This document shows positions 26,547-34,946 of a DNA stretch of 64,000 nucleotides, in pieces. The DNA comes from Luteimonas galliterrae (GTDB taxonomy: Bacteria > Pseudomonadota > Gammaproteobacteria > Xanthomonadales > Xanthomonadaceae). The notes under the pieces are model-generated. The model was given only the letters and a program-made list of their open reading frames with translations. It was not told the DNA's origin and ran no database searches. The translations under genes and the position numbers were made by a program. The DNA is taken from positions 186,001 to 250,000 of the forward strand of contig NZ_JAMBEP010000002.1 in assembly GCF_023374055.1 (NCBI RefSeq), in the 5' to 3' direction. Every line of letters begins with the position of its first letter. Position 1 is the first letter of the stretch.

Positions 26547-26695
26547 GAACCCCTCCCCGGCTCCGCCGGCCCGGCAATGCTCGCAACGCAGCGTTGCGGC
26601 CGCAAGCCCACGCCCCTGTCTTCCGTGGCTGCCGCATTCATTCCCGGCAGCCTAGAATCCGGGCGTAGTTCCCAGAACCGCCCCGGCACCCGCCT

Positions 26696-27394
26696 ATGAC
26701 GCTCACCCGCTGGCTACTCGCTTTGCTGTCGCTGCTCGGCGCGCAAGCCGCGCTCGCGGCCGGTCCGGTCCAATATCGGCTCGATCCGGTGCATACGCGG
26801 GTGATGTTCGCGGTATCCCACGCGGGCTTTTCGAACGCCATCGGCACCGTCTCCGGCAGCACCGGCACGCTGCTGTTCGATCCGGACGATTGGTCCAGCG
26901 CCAAGCTCGAGGTCAGCGTGCCGCTGGACCGCATCGACCTGGGCGACGAGAAATGGAACAAGGCAGCGATGGCCAACCGGCTCCTGGACGTGAAGGATCA
27001 CCCCCAGGCCACCTTCGTTTCGACCCGGATCGAACCGATCGACGCCCAGCGCGCCTCTGTCTACGGCACGCTTCGACTTCACGGCGTGAGCAAGGAAGTC
27101 AAACTGGACGTTACCTTGAACGCGCTCAAGCGCCATCCGATGCCGCCCTTCCGCCGCACCGCGGGTTTCTCGGCGACGACAACGCTCGACCGCATGGATT
27201 TCGGCATCGATGCGTGGAAAGCGGTCATCGGCGACACGGTGGAACTGCGCATCGAAGCCGAGGCCGTACGCGATCGCGGCGGCGCCGAAGAAGAACCCGC
27301 GATCGATGCGCCTCCGCCTGAGGACGCAACGGAGCCGGATGAAGCCCAAGCGCCTCCCGTCACGCCCGAAACCGAGCCGGTGACCACGCCATGA
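26696..27394 (+). CDS. YceI family periplasmic lipid-binding protein (first)
   Basis: YceI proteins are periplasmic lipocalin-like barrels that bind polyisoprenoid lipids. This 232-residue member has a signal peptide (1-21, ending ALAAG), the opening YRLDPVHTRVMFAVSHAGFS, WNKAAMANRLLDVKDHPQATFVST and LRLHGVSKEVKLDVTL, plus an unusual acidic, proline-rich C-terminal tail of about 35 residues. TAGAAT at 26653-26658 may be its -10. Its stop overlaps the cytochrome b561 start by four bases (ATGA). Confidence 0.9.
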   Translation: MTLTRWLLALLSLLGAQAALAAGPVQYRLDPVHTRVMFAVSHAGFSNAIGTVSGSTGTLLFDPDDWSSAKLEVSVPLDRIDLGDEKWNKAAMANRLLDVKDHPQATFVSTRIEPIDAQRASVYGTLRLHGVSKEVKLDVTLNALKRHPMPPFRRTAGFSATTTLDRMDFGIDAWKAVIGDTVELRIEAEAVRDRGGAEEEPAIDAPPPEDATEPDEAQAPPVTPETEPVTTP

Positions 27395-28020
27395 CCTTGA
27401 AGAACACCGACGAACGCTGGGGCGGCGTCAGCCAGACGTTCCACTGGCTGATCGTGCTGCTGATCCTGGTGATCGCCACCGTCGGCCTGACCATGGGCGA
27501 GCTGCCGAAGACGCCGAAGTATTTCTGGGTCTACACGCTGCACAAATCGCTGGGGCTCACCGTGCTGACGCTGGCGGTGTTGCGGCTGGCCTGGCGTCTG
27601 TACGCCGGCGCCCCGCAGCCGGTGCCCGGCACGCCGACCTGGCAGGAACGCATCGCCAGCGTCACGCATTGGCTGTTGTACGCGCTGATCTTCGCCATGC
27701 CTTTGTCCGGCTGGCTGTACGACTCGTCCAGCGGCCTGCGTCCGTTCCGCTGGTTCGGCCTGTTCGAGGTGCCCAAGCTCAGTCCGCCGGACAAATCGCT
27801 CAGCGACCTGTCCCACGACGTCCACGAAACGCTGTTCCTGGTATTGCTGGTGCTGGTCGTGCTGCACGCCGGCGCCGCGATCTACCACCACGTCTTCCAG
27901 AACGACGCCACGCTGATGCGGATGCTGCCGAAAGGCTGGAGCAAGCGCGGTCAGCCGCAAAACCCGCCGGACACCGTCGCGACGGACCGACCCCAAGAGG
28001 AATTCCCCGATGTCAGATAA
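27391..28020 (+). CDS. cytochrome b561
   Basis: A 209-residue four-helix inner-membrane b-type cytochrome (YceJ/CybB type) that shuttles electrons to or from quinone. Candidate haem ligands are His18, His51, the histidine in VTHWLLYAL near 90 and those in VLHAGAAIYHH near 160. The C-terminal tail is polar and proline-rich. Its ATG overlaps the upstream yceI stop and its own stop overlaps the second yceI by 11 bp, so all three are one translationally coupled operon. Confidence 0.93.
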   Translation: MTLKNTDERWGGVSQTFHWLIVLLILVIATVGLTMGELPKTPKYFWVYTLHKSLGLTVLTLAVLRLAWRLYAGAPQPVPGTPTWQERIASVTHWLLYALIFAMPLSGWLYDSSSGLRPFRWFGLFEVPKLSPPDKSLSDLSHDVHETLFLVLLVLVVLHAGAAIYHHVFQNDATLMRMLPKGWSKRGQPQNPPDTVATDRPQEEFPDVR

Positions 28021-28591
28021 CGTGAAACCGCATAAGTTGTCTTCACCCGCCGCCGTCGCCGCCGCCCTAGTGGCGATGATGTCCGCACCCGCCCTCGCCG
28101 CCGACTACGTGCAGGCGCCGGGCTCGACGCTGGCGTTCGCCAGCCAATACGACGGCGAGACGTTCACCGGCAGTTTCCCCGGTTTCTCGACCAAGCTGAG
28201 CTTCGATCCGGCGCAATTGGCCAATGCCAAGCTGGATGTGACGATCCCGCTGGCCGGCGCCAAGACCGGCAACGCCGATCGCGATTCGACCCTGCAAGGC
28301 GCGGAATTCTTCGACGTCGCCAAACATGCGCAAGCGCGCTATACCGCCAGCAAGTTCCGCGCGCTGGGCGGCAACCAATACGCCGCCGACGGCACTTTGT
28401 CGCTGCACGGCGTCAGCAAGCCGGTCACGCTCACCTTCACCTGGACGCCCGGCGCCAAACCGGTGCTGACCGGCAAGGCCACCGTCAAACGCCTGGATTT
28501 CGGCGTCGGCACCGGCGACTGGGCCGACACCAAGGCCATCCCCAACGAGGTGGCGGTCAGCACCAAGGTCGTCCTGCAGCCCGCCAAGTAA
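28010..28591 (+). CDS. YceI family periplasmic lipid-binding protein (second)
   Basis: A 193-residue YceI-family protein with a signal peptide (ending in ALAADY near residue 29), FASQYDGETFTGSFPGFSTKL, RDSTLQGAEFFDVAKHAQAR and LSLHGVSKPVTLTFTW. It lacks the acidic tail of the first copy, so the two are not a recent duplication. It overlaps cytochrome b561 by 11 bp. The yceI-cytochrome-yceI order suggests lipid or quinone handling by a membrane redox unit. Confidence 0.92.
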   Translation: MSDNVKPHKLSSPAAVAAALVAMMSAPALAADYVQAPGSTLAFASQYDGETFTGSFPGFSTKLSFDPAQLANAKLDVTIPLAGAKTGNADRDSTLQGAEFFDVAKHAQARYTASKFRALGGNQYAADGTLSLHGVSKPVTLTFTWTPGAKPVLTGKATVKRLDFGVGTGDWADTKAIPNEVAVSTKVVLQPAK

Positions 28592-28659
28592 ACCGCGCTC
28601 AACGCACTCCCCTTTCTCCCTCGTTGAAAAAAAGCCGGGGGAGATTTGCGCTTGCTCTG

Positions 28660-29240
28660 TGTAGAGCGGGCTTGCCCCGCTGCTCTTTGCGTGGGGGTGT
28701 CGCGACCTGCCGGCCTTCCCGGCCGGAGTTTTCGTCCGCTAAAACCGCGGCCGAATGACCCTTCGGCAAGTTCGGGGCATGCTTTCTTTTTGTGGGGCCC
28801 AAAAAGAGAAGTCACCAAAGAAAAAGGGGCTTTGGAAGGTATTACGGCGAGGGGTTACCCGTGTTCTTGGCCATTGCTCGCCAGCGCTCGGGATTCCTCC
28901 GTCGCTTCGACATTCAGATCCGAGGCGATCGACCAGAACTACTCCTTAGCGCAAATCCGCAAAAGCCACGTCACCCATACGCTACGAATCAAAATCTAGT
29001 ACCTGCGTAAGAAGGTCAGCCACGACGAAAGCAGGTCCGCTGGCGAACTTACAGGTGCGACGCATCGCACCGCAGTTCAGGCCCTTTCTTGGGTTACTTT
29101 CTTTGGGCCAACAAAGAAAGTGACCCGGGCGCAGCCCGGAAGCCTTTGTCCATGGCGCGAGTCGCAGCGCAAGCCGTGAGGACGCGGGCCTGGATCCCGG
29201 CCTTCGCCGGGATGACGGCTGAAGGGGCAAGCGCCAGAGC
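28660..29240 (+). repeat. Dispersed 0.55-kb element, copy B
   Basis: The 827 bp between yceI and the glutaredoxin-like gene have no convincing gene. Most of it is copy B of the element at 1-685. The left edge is an AGAGCGGGCTTGCCCCGCTG palindrome, then comes hairpin 28782-28812 (CTTTCTTTTTGTGGGGCCCA), a core of about 280 bp, hairpin 29093-29124 (GTTACTTTCTTTGGGCCAAC plus AAAGAAAGTGAC), then CCCGGCCTTCGCCGGGATG. The most conserved core stretch is around 28960-29020 (GCAAAAGCCACGTCACCCAT and following). B carries a short insertion and base changes in the first hairpin, so it is the most diverged copy. Confidence 0.82.
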
Positions 29241-29275
29241 AACATGGGTCCCAGCGTTCGCTGGATGACGGCATG

Positions 29276-29360
29276 AGAGCGAACGGCTTAAGGGCGAACG
29301 GCTTAGGGGCGAACGGCCTAAGAGCGAACGGCCTAAGAGCGAACGGCTTAAGAGCGAAGA
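29276..29360 (+). repeat. 15-bp tandem array next to element copy B
   Basis: About five and a half units of AGAGCGAACGGCTTA, with G and C variants, run head to tail. One or two related units flank copy C (51333-51357), and a similar word flanks copy A (651-687). Array length differs among the three copies. Confidence 0.85.
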
Positions 29361-29425
29361 GCAGCGGAGCAAGCTCCGCTCTACAGTGCCGAAGCAAGGC
29401 AGCTGGGCAAGCCGCGCTCTACGAG
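29352..29425. repeat. AGCGGAGCAAGCTCCGCT repeats at the glutaredoxin-like gene end
   Basis: AGCAGCGGAGCAAGCTCCGC plus TCTAC is followed by a diverged copy (GCAGCTGGGCAAGCCGCGCT plus CTAC). The right copy touches the 3' end of the minus-strand gene. Confidence 0.75.
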
Positions 29426-29652
29426 GCGGCGGCGAGGAATGACTGCACGGTCCGGGCATCGAACGGCCAGTCCAGCTCACGCCCGTCCGCATCGTCGCGC
29501 AACACCGGCACGCGGTGGCCGTACAAGGCCTCCAGCGCATCGTCGTCGTCGATCCATACGCTATCGAATTCAGGCGCGCGCGCGGCCGCCAGCACCGCCA
29601 GCGCCTGGTCGCACAGCGGGCAATCGTCGCGTTGGTAAAGGGTGAGCGGCAT
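29419..29652 (-). CDS. glutaredoxin-like thiol protein
   Basis: A 77-residue thioredoxin-fold protein of the glutaredoxin-like (DUF836) group. The redox motif CPLC is in LYQRDDCPLCDQAL near residue 10, and the cis-proline is in GHRVPVLR near 48. It probably reduces disulfides or mixed disulfides in the cytosol. It is divergent from sdaA, 49 bp apart. The C-terminal residues abut a repeat and might be slightly altered by it. Confidence 0.85.
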   Translation of the reverse strand: MPLTLYQRDDCPLCDQALAVLAAARAPEFDSVWIDDDDALEALYGHRVPVLRDDADGRELDWPFDARTVQSFLAAAS

Positions 29653-29701
29653 TGCGGTTCCGGGGGCCGTGGCGGACGCGGATAAGGCATAGAATAGCGG
29701 C

Positions 29702-31084
29702 ATGGCTGTCAGCACTTTCGACCTGTTCAAGATCGGCATCGGGCCGAGCTCCTCGCATACCGTCGGGCCGATGCGCGCGGCCGCGCGTTTCGTCGAAAAA
29801 TGGCTACTCGAATCAGGCCGTTTGCAGGATGTGGCCCGCATCCGCGCCGAAGTGTTCGGCTCGCTGGCGCTGACCGGCCGCGGCCACGGCACCGACAAAG
29901 CGGTGTTGATGGGCCTGGAAGGCCATTGGCCGAACCAGATCGACCCGGACATCATCCCCGCCGCGCTGGAACGCATCCGCGGCCAGAAGAAGATCAACCT
30001 GTTCGGCCGTCACGAGATCGCTTTCGACGAAAAGCGCGACCTGGTGATGAACAAGCGCCAGAAACTGCCTTACCACACCAACGGCATGCGCTTCACCGCC
30101 TACGATGCCAACGATGCCGAAATCGCCACGCGCGACTACTACTCGGTCGGCGGCGGCTTCGTGGTGAACCAGGACGAAGCGGCCGAAGACCGCATCGTCG
30201 CCGATACCACCGCGCTGCCGTATCCGTTCCACAGCGGCGACGAGTTGCTGGCGCAGGCCGAACGCAATGGCTTGAGCATCGCCCAGCTGATGTTCGCCAA
30301 CGAAAAGGCTTGGCGCAGCGAAGACGAGATCAAGAACGGCCTGCGGGAGATCTGGAAAGCGATGCAGAGCTGCGTCGCCCGCGGCATCCGCGAGACCGGC
30401 ACCCTGCCCGGCGGCTTGCACGTCGCGCGGCGCGCGCCCGCCTTGCACGCCGAACTGGCGTCGAAGCCCGAAGCGGCGATGCGCGACCCGCTCACGGTGC
30501 TCGACTGGGTGAACCTGTACGCGCTGGCGGTGAACGAGGAAAACGCCGCCGGTGGCCGCGTCGTCACGGCGCCGACCAATGGCGCGGCCGGCATCATTCC
30601 CGCGGTCGGCCACTATTACGAACGCTTCTGCCCGGCCGCCAACGAACAAGGCATCTTCGATTTCCTGCTGACCGCCGCGGCGATCGGCATCCTGTACAAG
30701 GAAAACGCATCGATCAGCGGCGCCGAAGTCGGCTGCCAGGGCGAAGTCGGCGTCGCCTGCTCGATGGCCGCCGGCGGCCTGGTCGCCGCGATGGGCGGCT
30801 CGCCCGGGCAGATCGAAAATGCCGCGGAAATCGGCATGGAGCACAACCTGGGCCTGACCTGCGATCCGATCGGCGGCCTGGTCCAGATCCCATGCATCGA
30901 ACGCAACGCGATGGGCGCGGTGAAGGCCATCAACGCCGCGCGCATGGCCCAGCGCGGCGACGGCAAGCACAAGGTATCGCTGGACAAGGTCATCAAGACC
31001 ATGCGCGATACGGGTCGCGACATGCAGGACAAGTACAAGGAAACGTCGCGCGGCGGGTTAGCCGTGAATGTGATCGAATGCTGA
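29702..31084 (+). CDS. sdaA: L-serine ammonia-lyase, single chain, iron-sulfur dependent
   Basis: SdaA deaminates L-serine to pyruvate and ammonia. The 460-residue single-chain (type II) enzyme has the beta-domain opening [20 protein letters not shown]-like [20 protein letters not shown] near residue 5 and, in the alpha domain, [18 protein letters not shown], the substrate/cluster-region [23 protein letters not shown] and [19 protein letters not shown], whose cysteines bind the 4Fe-4S cluster. TAGAAT (29690-29695) lies exactly 6 nt before the ATG, so the message should be leaderless. Confidence 0.95.
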   Translation: MAVSTFDLFKIGIGPSSSHTVGPMRAAARFVEKWLLESGRLQDVARIRAEVFGSLALTGRGHGTDKAVLMGLEGHWPNQIDPDIIPAALERIRGQKKINLFGRHEIAFDEKRDLVMNKRQKLPYHTNGMRFTAYDANDAEIATRDYYSVGGGFVVNQDEAAEDRIVADTTALPYPFHSGDELLAQAERNGLSIAQLMFANEKAWRSEDEIKNGLREIWKAMQSCVARGIRETGTLPGGLHVARRAPALHAELASKPEAAMRDPLTVLDWVNLYALAVNEENAAGGRVVTAPTNGAAGIIPAVGHYYERFCPAANEQGIFDFLLTAAAIGILYKENASISGAEVGCQGEVGVACSMAAGGLVAAMGGSPGQIENAAEIGMEHNLGLTCDPIGGLVQIPCIERNAMGAVKAINAARMAQRGDGKHKVSLDKVIKTMRDTGRDMQDKYKETSRGGLAVNVIEC

Positions 31085-31108
31085 TCTTCGGCCGGCGCCC
31101 GCGCCGGC

Positions 31109-31480
31109 TCAGTGCATGATGTAGTACCAGGCCTCGCCCGCCGCGCGCCCCGCCTGGTAGATGAACCACGCGGCCAACATCACGAAAAACCACCGCCAGG
31201 ACGGATGTTCGAGCCACGCCTGCAATGCGGATGCCGGGTTCGCTGGCTTCGAGGTAAGCGGATCTACATTCGCTTGAGCCGCGCCCAGAACGGAAGGCTC
31301 TACCCCGAAAGCCGAGGCCAGGGCCAGCCTGGATTCGTGCGAGGCCTTCCCATCGGCCTCCAGGCGCTGGATGGTGCGCGCGCTCAATCCCGAGACGGCC
31401 GCCAGATGCTCCTGCGACCAGCCGCGCTCTTCTCGCAGCCGTTTGATCAGCTCCGCGTTTATCTTCATCTCCGTACTCAC
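31109..31480 (-). CDS. XRE-type HTH protein with membrane anchor
   Basis: A 123-residue protein. Residues 8-60 are a Cro/C1-type helix-turn-helix (LREERGWSQEHLAAVSGLSARTIQRLEAD). After a linker, WRWFFVMLAAWFIYQAG near 95-112 is a likely transmembrane helix, so the DNA-binding domain may be tethered to the membrane. GGAGAGG eight bases before a GTG supports the start at 31480; an inner ATG at 31468 is an alternative. Its target is unknown. It converges on sdaA with only 24 bp between the stops. Confidence 0.8.
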   Translation of the reverse strand: MSTEMKINAELIKRLREERGWSQEHLAAVSGLSARTIQRLEADGKASHESRLALASAFGVEPSVLGAAQANVDPLTSKPANPASALQAWLEHPSWRWFFVMLAAWFIYQAGRAAGEAWYYIMH

Positions 31481-31744
31481 GGCAACGACCTCTCCAAGGA
31501 TAAGGAAGGTCTCGCAAGCTAGTCCACCGCATGGCCCGGCGCCACGACAGCATCACGACAGCGTCCCGACACGCCCTGTTCCGACGGCCCGAACGGGCAC
31601 GCCGCCGTCGCTTTGCGCATACGGTCGCAGCATGCCGGCATGGAGAATGTGACAATCCCCCCACCGCAGTCCACCGGCACGGCGACATCAGAATATGCGT
31701 TCCGAAGCCCCCGCTCGACGTTCGATATCGCCAGGCGCGGCGCC

Positions 31745-32416
31745 ATGATCCGCGCCCTGATCCTGCCGGGCATGGACGGCACCGGCGAACTGCTGACGGA
31801 ATTCGCCACGGCGTTGGCGCCGGAGCTGGTCGCGAAGGTCGTCTCGTATCCCAGGGACGCCGCGCTCGGGTACGAGGCGCTGACCGCGCTGGTCGCCGAA
31901 TCGCTGCCGCGGGAAGGTTCGTACGTGCTGATCGCCGAATCGTTTTCCGGCCCGATCGCGATCGAGCTCGCAGCGCGCAAGCCCGAAGGCCTGGTCGGCC
32001 TGGTGCTCTGCGCCTCGTTCGCGCGCGCGCCGCGGTCGCGGATGCTGCGCGCGTTCGACGCGATGCAGCGCATCCTGCCGTCGAACAAGCTGCCGATCGC
32101 TCCGGCGATGCCGTGGCTCATGGGCCGCTGGTCCACGCGCGATTGGGCGCGCCGCGTGCGCGACGCGGTGCGCAGCGTGAGCGCGGAAGCGATGCGCGCC
32201 CGTCTGCTCGCTGCAGCGGAGACGGATGCGACTCCGCGAATCGCGGATATCGACTGCCCCTTGCTGTATCTGAAAGGCAGCCGCGACCGCCTGATCGGCG
32301 GTGCGGGCTGGCGCGGCATCCGCGATCTCTGCCGCAACGCGGTCTGCATCGAGATCGAAGGCCCGCATTTCCTGCTGCAGGCCAAGCCGCTGGAATGCGC
32401 CGCCGCCCTGAAGTAG
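31745..32416 (+). CDS. alpha/beta-hydrolase
   Basis: A 223-residue cytosolic alpha/beta hydrolase. ILPGMDGTGELLTEFA near residue 6 is the oxyanion region, AESFSGPIA near 63 the nucleophile elbow (first glycine replaced by alanine), LKGSRDRLIG near 180 the acid, and EGPHFLLQ near 208 the histidine. The substrate cannot be predicted. I chose ATG 31745 since homologous sequence begins there; upstream codons from 31640 are possible. The 264 bp before it hold no gene I can support. Confidence 0.8.
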   Translation: MIRALILPGMDGTGELLTEFATALAPELVAKVVSYPRDAALGYEALTALVAESLPREGSYVLIAESFSGPIAIELAARKPEGLVGLVLCASFARAPRSRMLRAFDAMQRILPSNKLPIAPAMPWLMGRWSTRDWARRVRDAVRSVSAEAMRARLLAAAETDATPRIADIDCPLLYLKGSRDRLIGGAGWRGIRDLCRNAVCIEIEGPHFLLQAKPLECAAALK

Positions 32417-32492
32417 CGGCGCCGCGCATCCCGTCACCGCACCTCCAACGAGGCCGGTTTAGCATAGGCGTTTCGTTTTCATGGAGGCTGCG

Positions 32493-33503
32493 ATGCGCAC
32501 TCGCATTTCCCCCGTTCCGTTCCTGGGCATTGCGCTCTTCGGCCTCGCGTTCCCTGCGTATGCGCAACAGCCGGCCTATGGGCCGCAGCTGGAAGGATTC
32601 GACTATCCGTATCCGGTGCAGCGTTTCGATTTCGAGTCGCAACGGCAGGCGCTGTCGATGGCCTATCTCGATATCGCGCCCGAGCGAGAGGCCAATGGCC
32701 GCACCGCCGTGCTGCTGCACGGCAAGAACTTCTGCGCCGCGACCTGGGAGTCGGCGATTTCCGCGTTGGCCGGCGCAGGTTACCGCGTGATCGCACCGGA
32801 TCAGATCGGCTTCTGCAAGTCCAGCAAGCCGGAGCGCTATCAATTCTCGTTCGGCCAGCTGGCCGACAACACCCATGCCCTGCTGCGGAAGCTGGGAATC
32901 CAGCGCGCGGCCATCGTCGGCCATTCGATGGGCGGCATGCTGGCTGCGCGCTACGCGCTGCAATATCCGCAGGACACCGAACGTCTGGTGCTGGTCAACC
33001 CGATCGGGCTGGAGGACTGGCGCGCGGAAGGCGTGCCCTGGAGCGGTATCGATGCGCTGTATGCGAAAGAACTGAAGACCGATTTCGACAGCATCAAGAA
33101 GTACCAGCAGACGGTCTACTACCACGGCCAATGGAAACCCGAGTACGAACACTGGACCGCGATGCTGGCCGGCCTCTATGCCGGGCCCGGCAAGGAGGCG
33201 GTGGCGTGGAACCAGGCCCAGGCCTCGGACATGGTGCTCAGCCAGCCGGTGCTGTACGAATTCCCGCGCATCCGCGTGCCGACCACGCTGATGATCGGCC
33301 AGCGCGACCGCACCGCGATGGGCAAGGATCAGGCGCCGCCGGACGTGGCGCAGCGGCTTGGCGACTATCCGGCATTGGGCAAGCGCGCGGCGCGGCTGAT
33401 TCCGCAGGCGAACCTGGTCGAATTCGACGATTTGGGCCATTCCCCGCAGGTCGAAGCGCCCGAGCGCTTCAACGCCGCCCTGTTGAGGGCATTGGCGCCT
33501 TAG
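32493..33503 (+). CDS. secreted alpha/beta-hydrolase
   Basis: A 336-residue exported alpha/beta hydrolase. A signal peptide covers about residues 1-22 (ending AYAQ). LLHGKNFCAATW near 75 is the oxyanion loop, GHSMGGMLAA near 150 the nucleophile elbow, GQRDRTAMG near 270 the acid and DLGHSPQVE near 310 the histidine. It resembles epoxide-hydrolase/haloalkane-dehalogenase-like periplasmic enzymes, but the reaction is not determined. An upstream ATG at 32481 contains the GGAGG that serves the ATG at 32493, so the second is the better start. Confidence 0.87.
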   Translation: MRTRISPVPFLGIALFGLAFPAYAQQPAYGPQLEGFDYPYPVQRFDFESQRQALSMAYLDIAPEREANGRTAVLLHGKNFCAATWESAISALAGAGYRVIAPDQIGFCKSSKPERYQFSFGQLADNTHALLRKLGIQRAAIVGHSMGGMLAARYALQYPQDTERLVLVNPIGLEDWRAEGVPWSGIDALYAKELKTDFDSIKKYQQTVYYHGQWKPEYEHWTAMLAGLYAGPGKEAVAWNQAQASDMVLSQPVLYEFPRIRVPTTLMIGQRDRTAMGKDQAPPDVAQRLGDYPALGKRAARLIPQANLVEFDDLGHSPQVEAPERFNAALLRALAP

Positions 33504-33519
33504 GCATGTTATTTCAGGG

Positions 33520-33623
33520 CCGTCATTCCCGCGAAGGCGGGAATCCAGTGACTTTGCTCCTTCACCTTCGGCGGGAATGGAAAGCTAAAGACACTGGATT
33601 CCCGCCTTCGCGGGAATGACGGC
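33520..33623. repeat. inverted repeat GTCATTCCCGCGAAGGCGGG
   Basis: CGTCATTCCCGCGAAGGCGG plus GAATCCAGTG faces its exact inverse across about 44 bp, with an extra partial copy (CGGCGGGAATGG) in the middle. It lies between same-strand genes and would form a strong hairpin in a read-through transcript. Confidence 0.92.
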
Positions 33624-33719
33624 TATAAGTCAAGCGTGCGCCCGCTGCGACTCTTTTTTGCCCGAATGCATCCATAGCGGAACCGACCCGCTAGTCCGGG
33701 CCGCCGACGGGGCACCGCC

Positions 33720-34769
33720 ATGAAAAACACAGTCATCAGTGCATTGGTCGCGGCAGCAGTCATGGCCATGCCCGCTTCGTCCTCGGAACCCGAGCCGGCC
33801 GGCGCCGTGGATGTGAAATTCGACATCGCGGAGGCCGAAGCGGCGCTAGCCATCTTCGAAAAGCAGGCGAAGGGCGACCCGGTGACGGAGCGCGACTGGC
33901 AGGCGCTGTTCTCGACCGCCGGCTACCGGCGCCTGAAAGACCGGGAAGATTCCATGGGGCGCAGCTTCACCGACGCCGAGTTCAAGGCTTTCATGGAAGA
34001 GCCGCGCACGCTTGCGCAGATCGCGGCGCTGCGGCGCGTGTTGCGGGAATGGAGTTCGCAGCCCATCGAAGCATCGGCGAGGGTCGCTTTCGCCTATCTG
34101 CCGGCCGATGCGCGCATGAAGGCGACCATCTTCCCGATGATCAAGCCGAAAAAGAACGAATTCGTCTACGACACGTATGGAGATCCGGCGATCTTCCTGT
34201 ATCTGGATCCGGACGTATCCGCCGCCAAGGCCCGCAATACGATGATCCACGAGCTCCACCACATCGGCCAGAACTCGGTATGCCCGCGGAAATCGGACAA
34301 GAAAATCGCCCCGGACCAGAACACCGAGCGGATGCGGGAATGGACGGGATCCTTCTCCGAAGGCCTGGCGGTGTTGGCGGCCGCCGGCGGCCCGCGCCCG
34401 GATCCGCTGGCCGACCGGGGCGGCAAGGAACAAGCCGATTGGGACCGCAACGTAGCCCGCTTCGGCGAGGACATGGCCGAACAGAACGCGTATTTCCTCA
34501 GCGTGCTGGACAGCAAGGCCGGCGACGAGGCCGCTGTCCGCAAGAAGATGATGGGCTATTTCGGCATACAGGGCCCTTGGTACACGGTGGGCTGGAAGAT
34601 GGCGACGACCATCGAAACGCAGTTCGGCCGGCAACGAGTGATCGACGCCTTCTGCGATCCGGGCCAATTGCTGTCGACCTACAACCAGGCGGCGGCTCTG
34701 CAAAATCAATCGCAGAAAATACCTCTGCCGCTGTGGGACGCGCGGCTGGCGGCATCGCTGGCGCGCTAG
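33720..34769 (+). CDS. putative zinc-dependent peptidase (DUF5700-like)
   Basis: A 349-residue exported protein: signal peptide of about 20 residues, then a helical domain and the gluzincin-like zinc motif MIHELHHIGQ near residue 177, followed by a glutamate-containing helix WTGSFSEGLAVLAA near 212. HExxH plus a downstream Glu is the zinc and catalytic pattern, and the fold matches the DUF5700 group of putative peptidases. Its substrate is unknown. No ribosome site is clear. It is flanked on both sides by palindromic repeats. Confidence 0.75.
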   Translation: MKNTVISALVAAAVMAMPASSSEPEPAGAVDVKFDIAEAEAALAIFEKQAKGDPVTERDWQALFSTAGYRRLKDREDSMGRSFTDAEFKAFMEEPRTLAQIAALRRVLREWSSQPIEASARVAFAYLPADARMKATIFPMIKPKKNEFVYDTYGDPAIFLYLDPDVSAAKARNTMIHELHHIGQNSVCPRKSDKKIAPDQNTERMREWTGSFSEGLAVLAAAGGPRPDPLADRGGKEQADWDRNVARFGEDMAEQNAYFLSVLDSKAGDEAAVRKKMMGYFGIQGPWYTVGWKMATTIETQFGRQRVIDAFCDPGQLLSTYNQAAALQNQSQKIPLPLWDARLAASLAR

Positions 34770-34779
34770 CCTGCTTTTC

Positions 34780-34857
34780 GTAGGAGCGGCTTTAGCCGCG
34801 AGCTCTTTCCCCATGGTTGCGACGGACGGAAAAGCCCGCGGCTAAAGCCGCTCCTAC
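34780..34857. repeat. REP pair, GTAGGAGCGGCTTTAGCCGC
   Basis: Both copies carry the GTAG head. The tails (GCGAGCTCTTT and AAAGCCCGC) face each other across about 22 bp. It lies between convergent genes (peptidase-like and subtilase). Confidence 0.92.
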
Positions 34858-34946
34858 AAAAAAACGTGACTGCGGCGACAGGCAGAAAAAAGAGGAGGCG
34901 GTCACCCGCCCCCTCCGACCAAGAACCGCTTGGTACGGTAAATCGC

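Noticed and set aside
29276-29360. CRISPR array
   Set aside because: The units are 15 bp and directly joined, with no unique spacers and no cas genes in the window.
31490-31744. A gene in the 255 bp before the cytosolic hydrolase
   Set aside because: I found only an open extension of the hydrolase frame, no ribosome site and no recognisable domain. A short extension of the hydrolase N-terminus remains possible.
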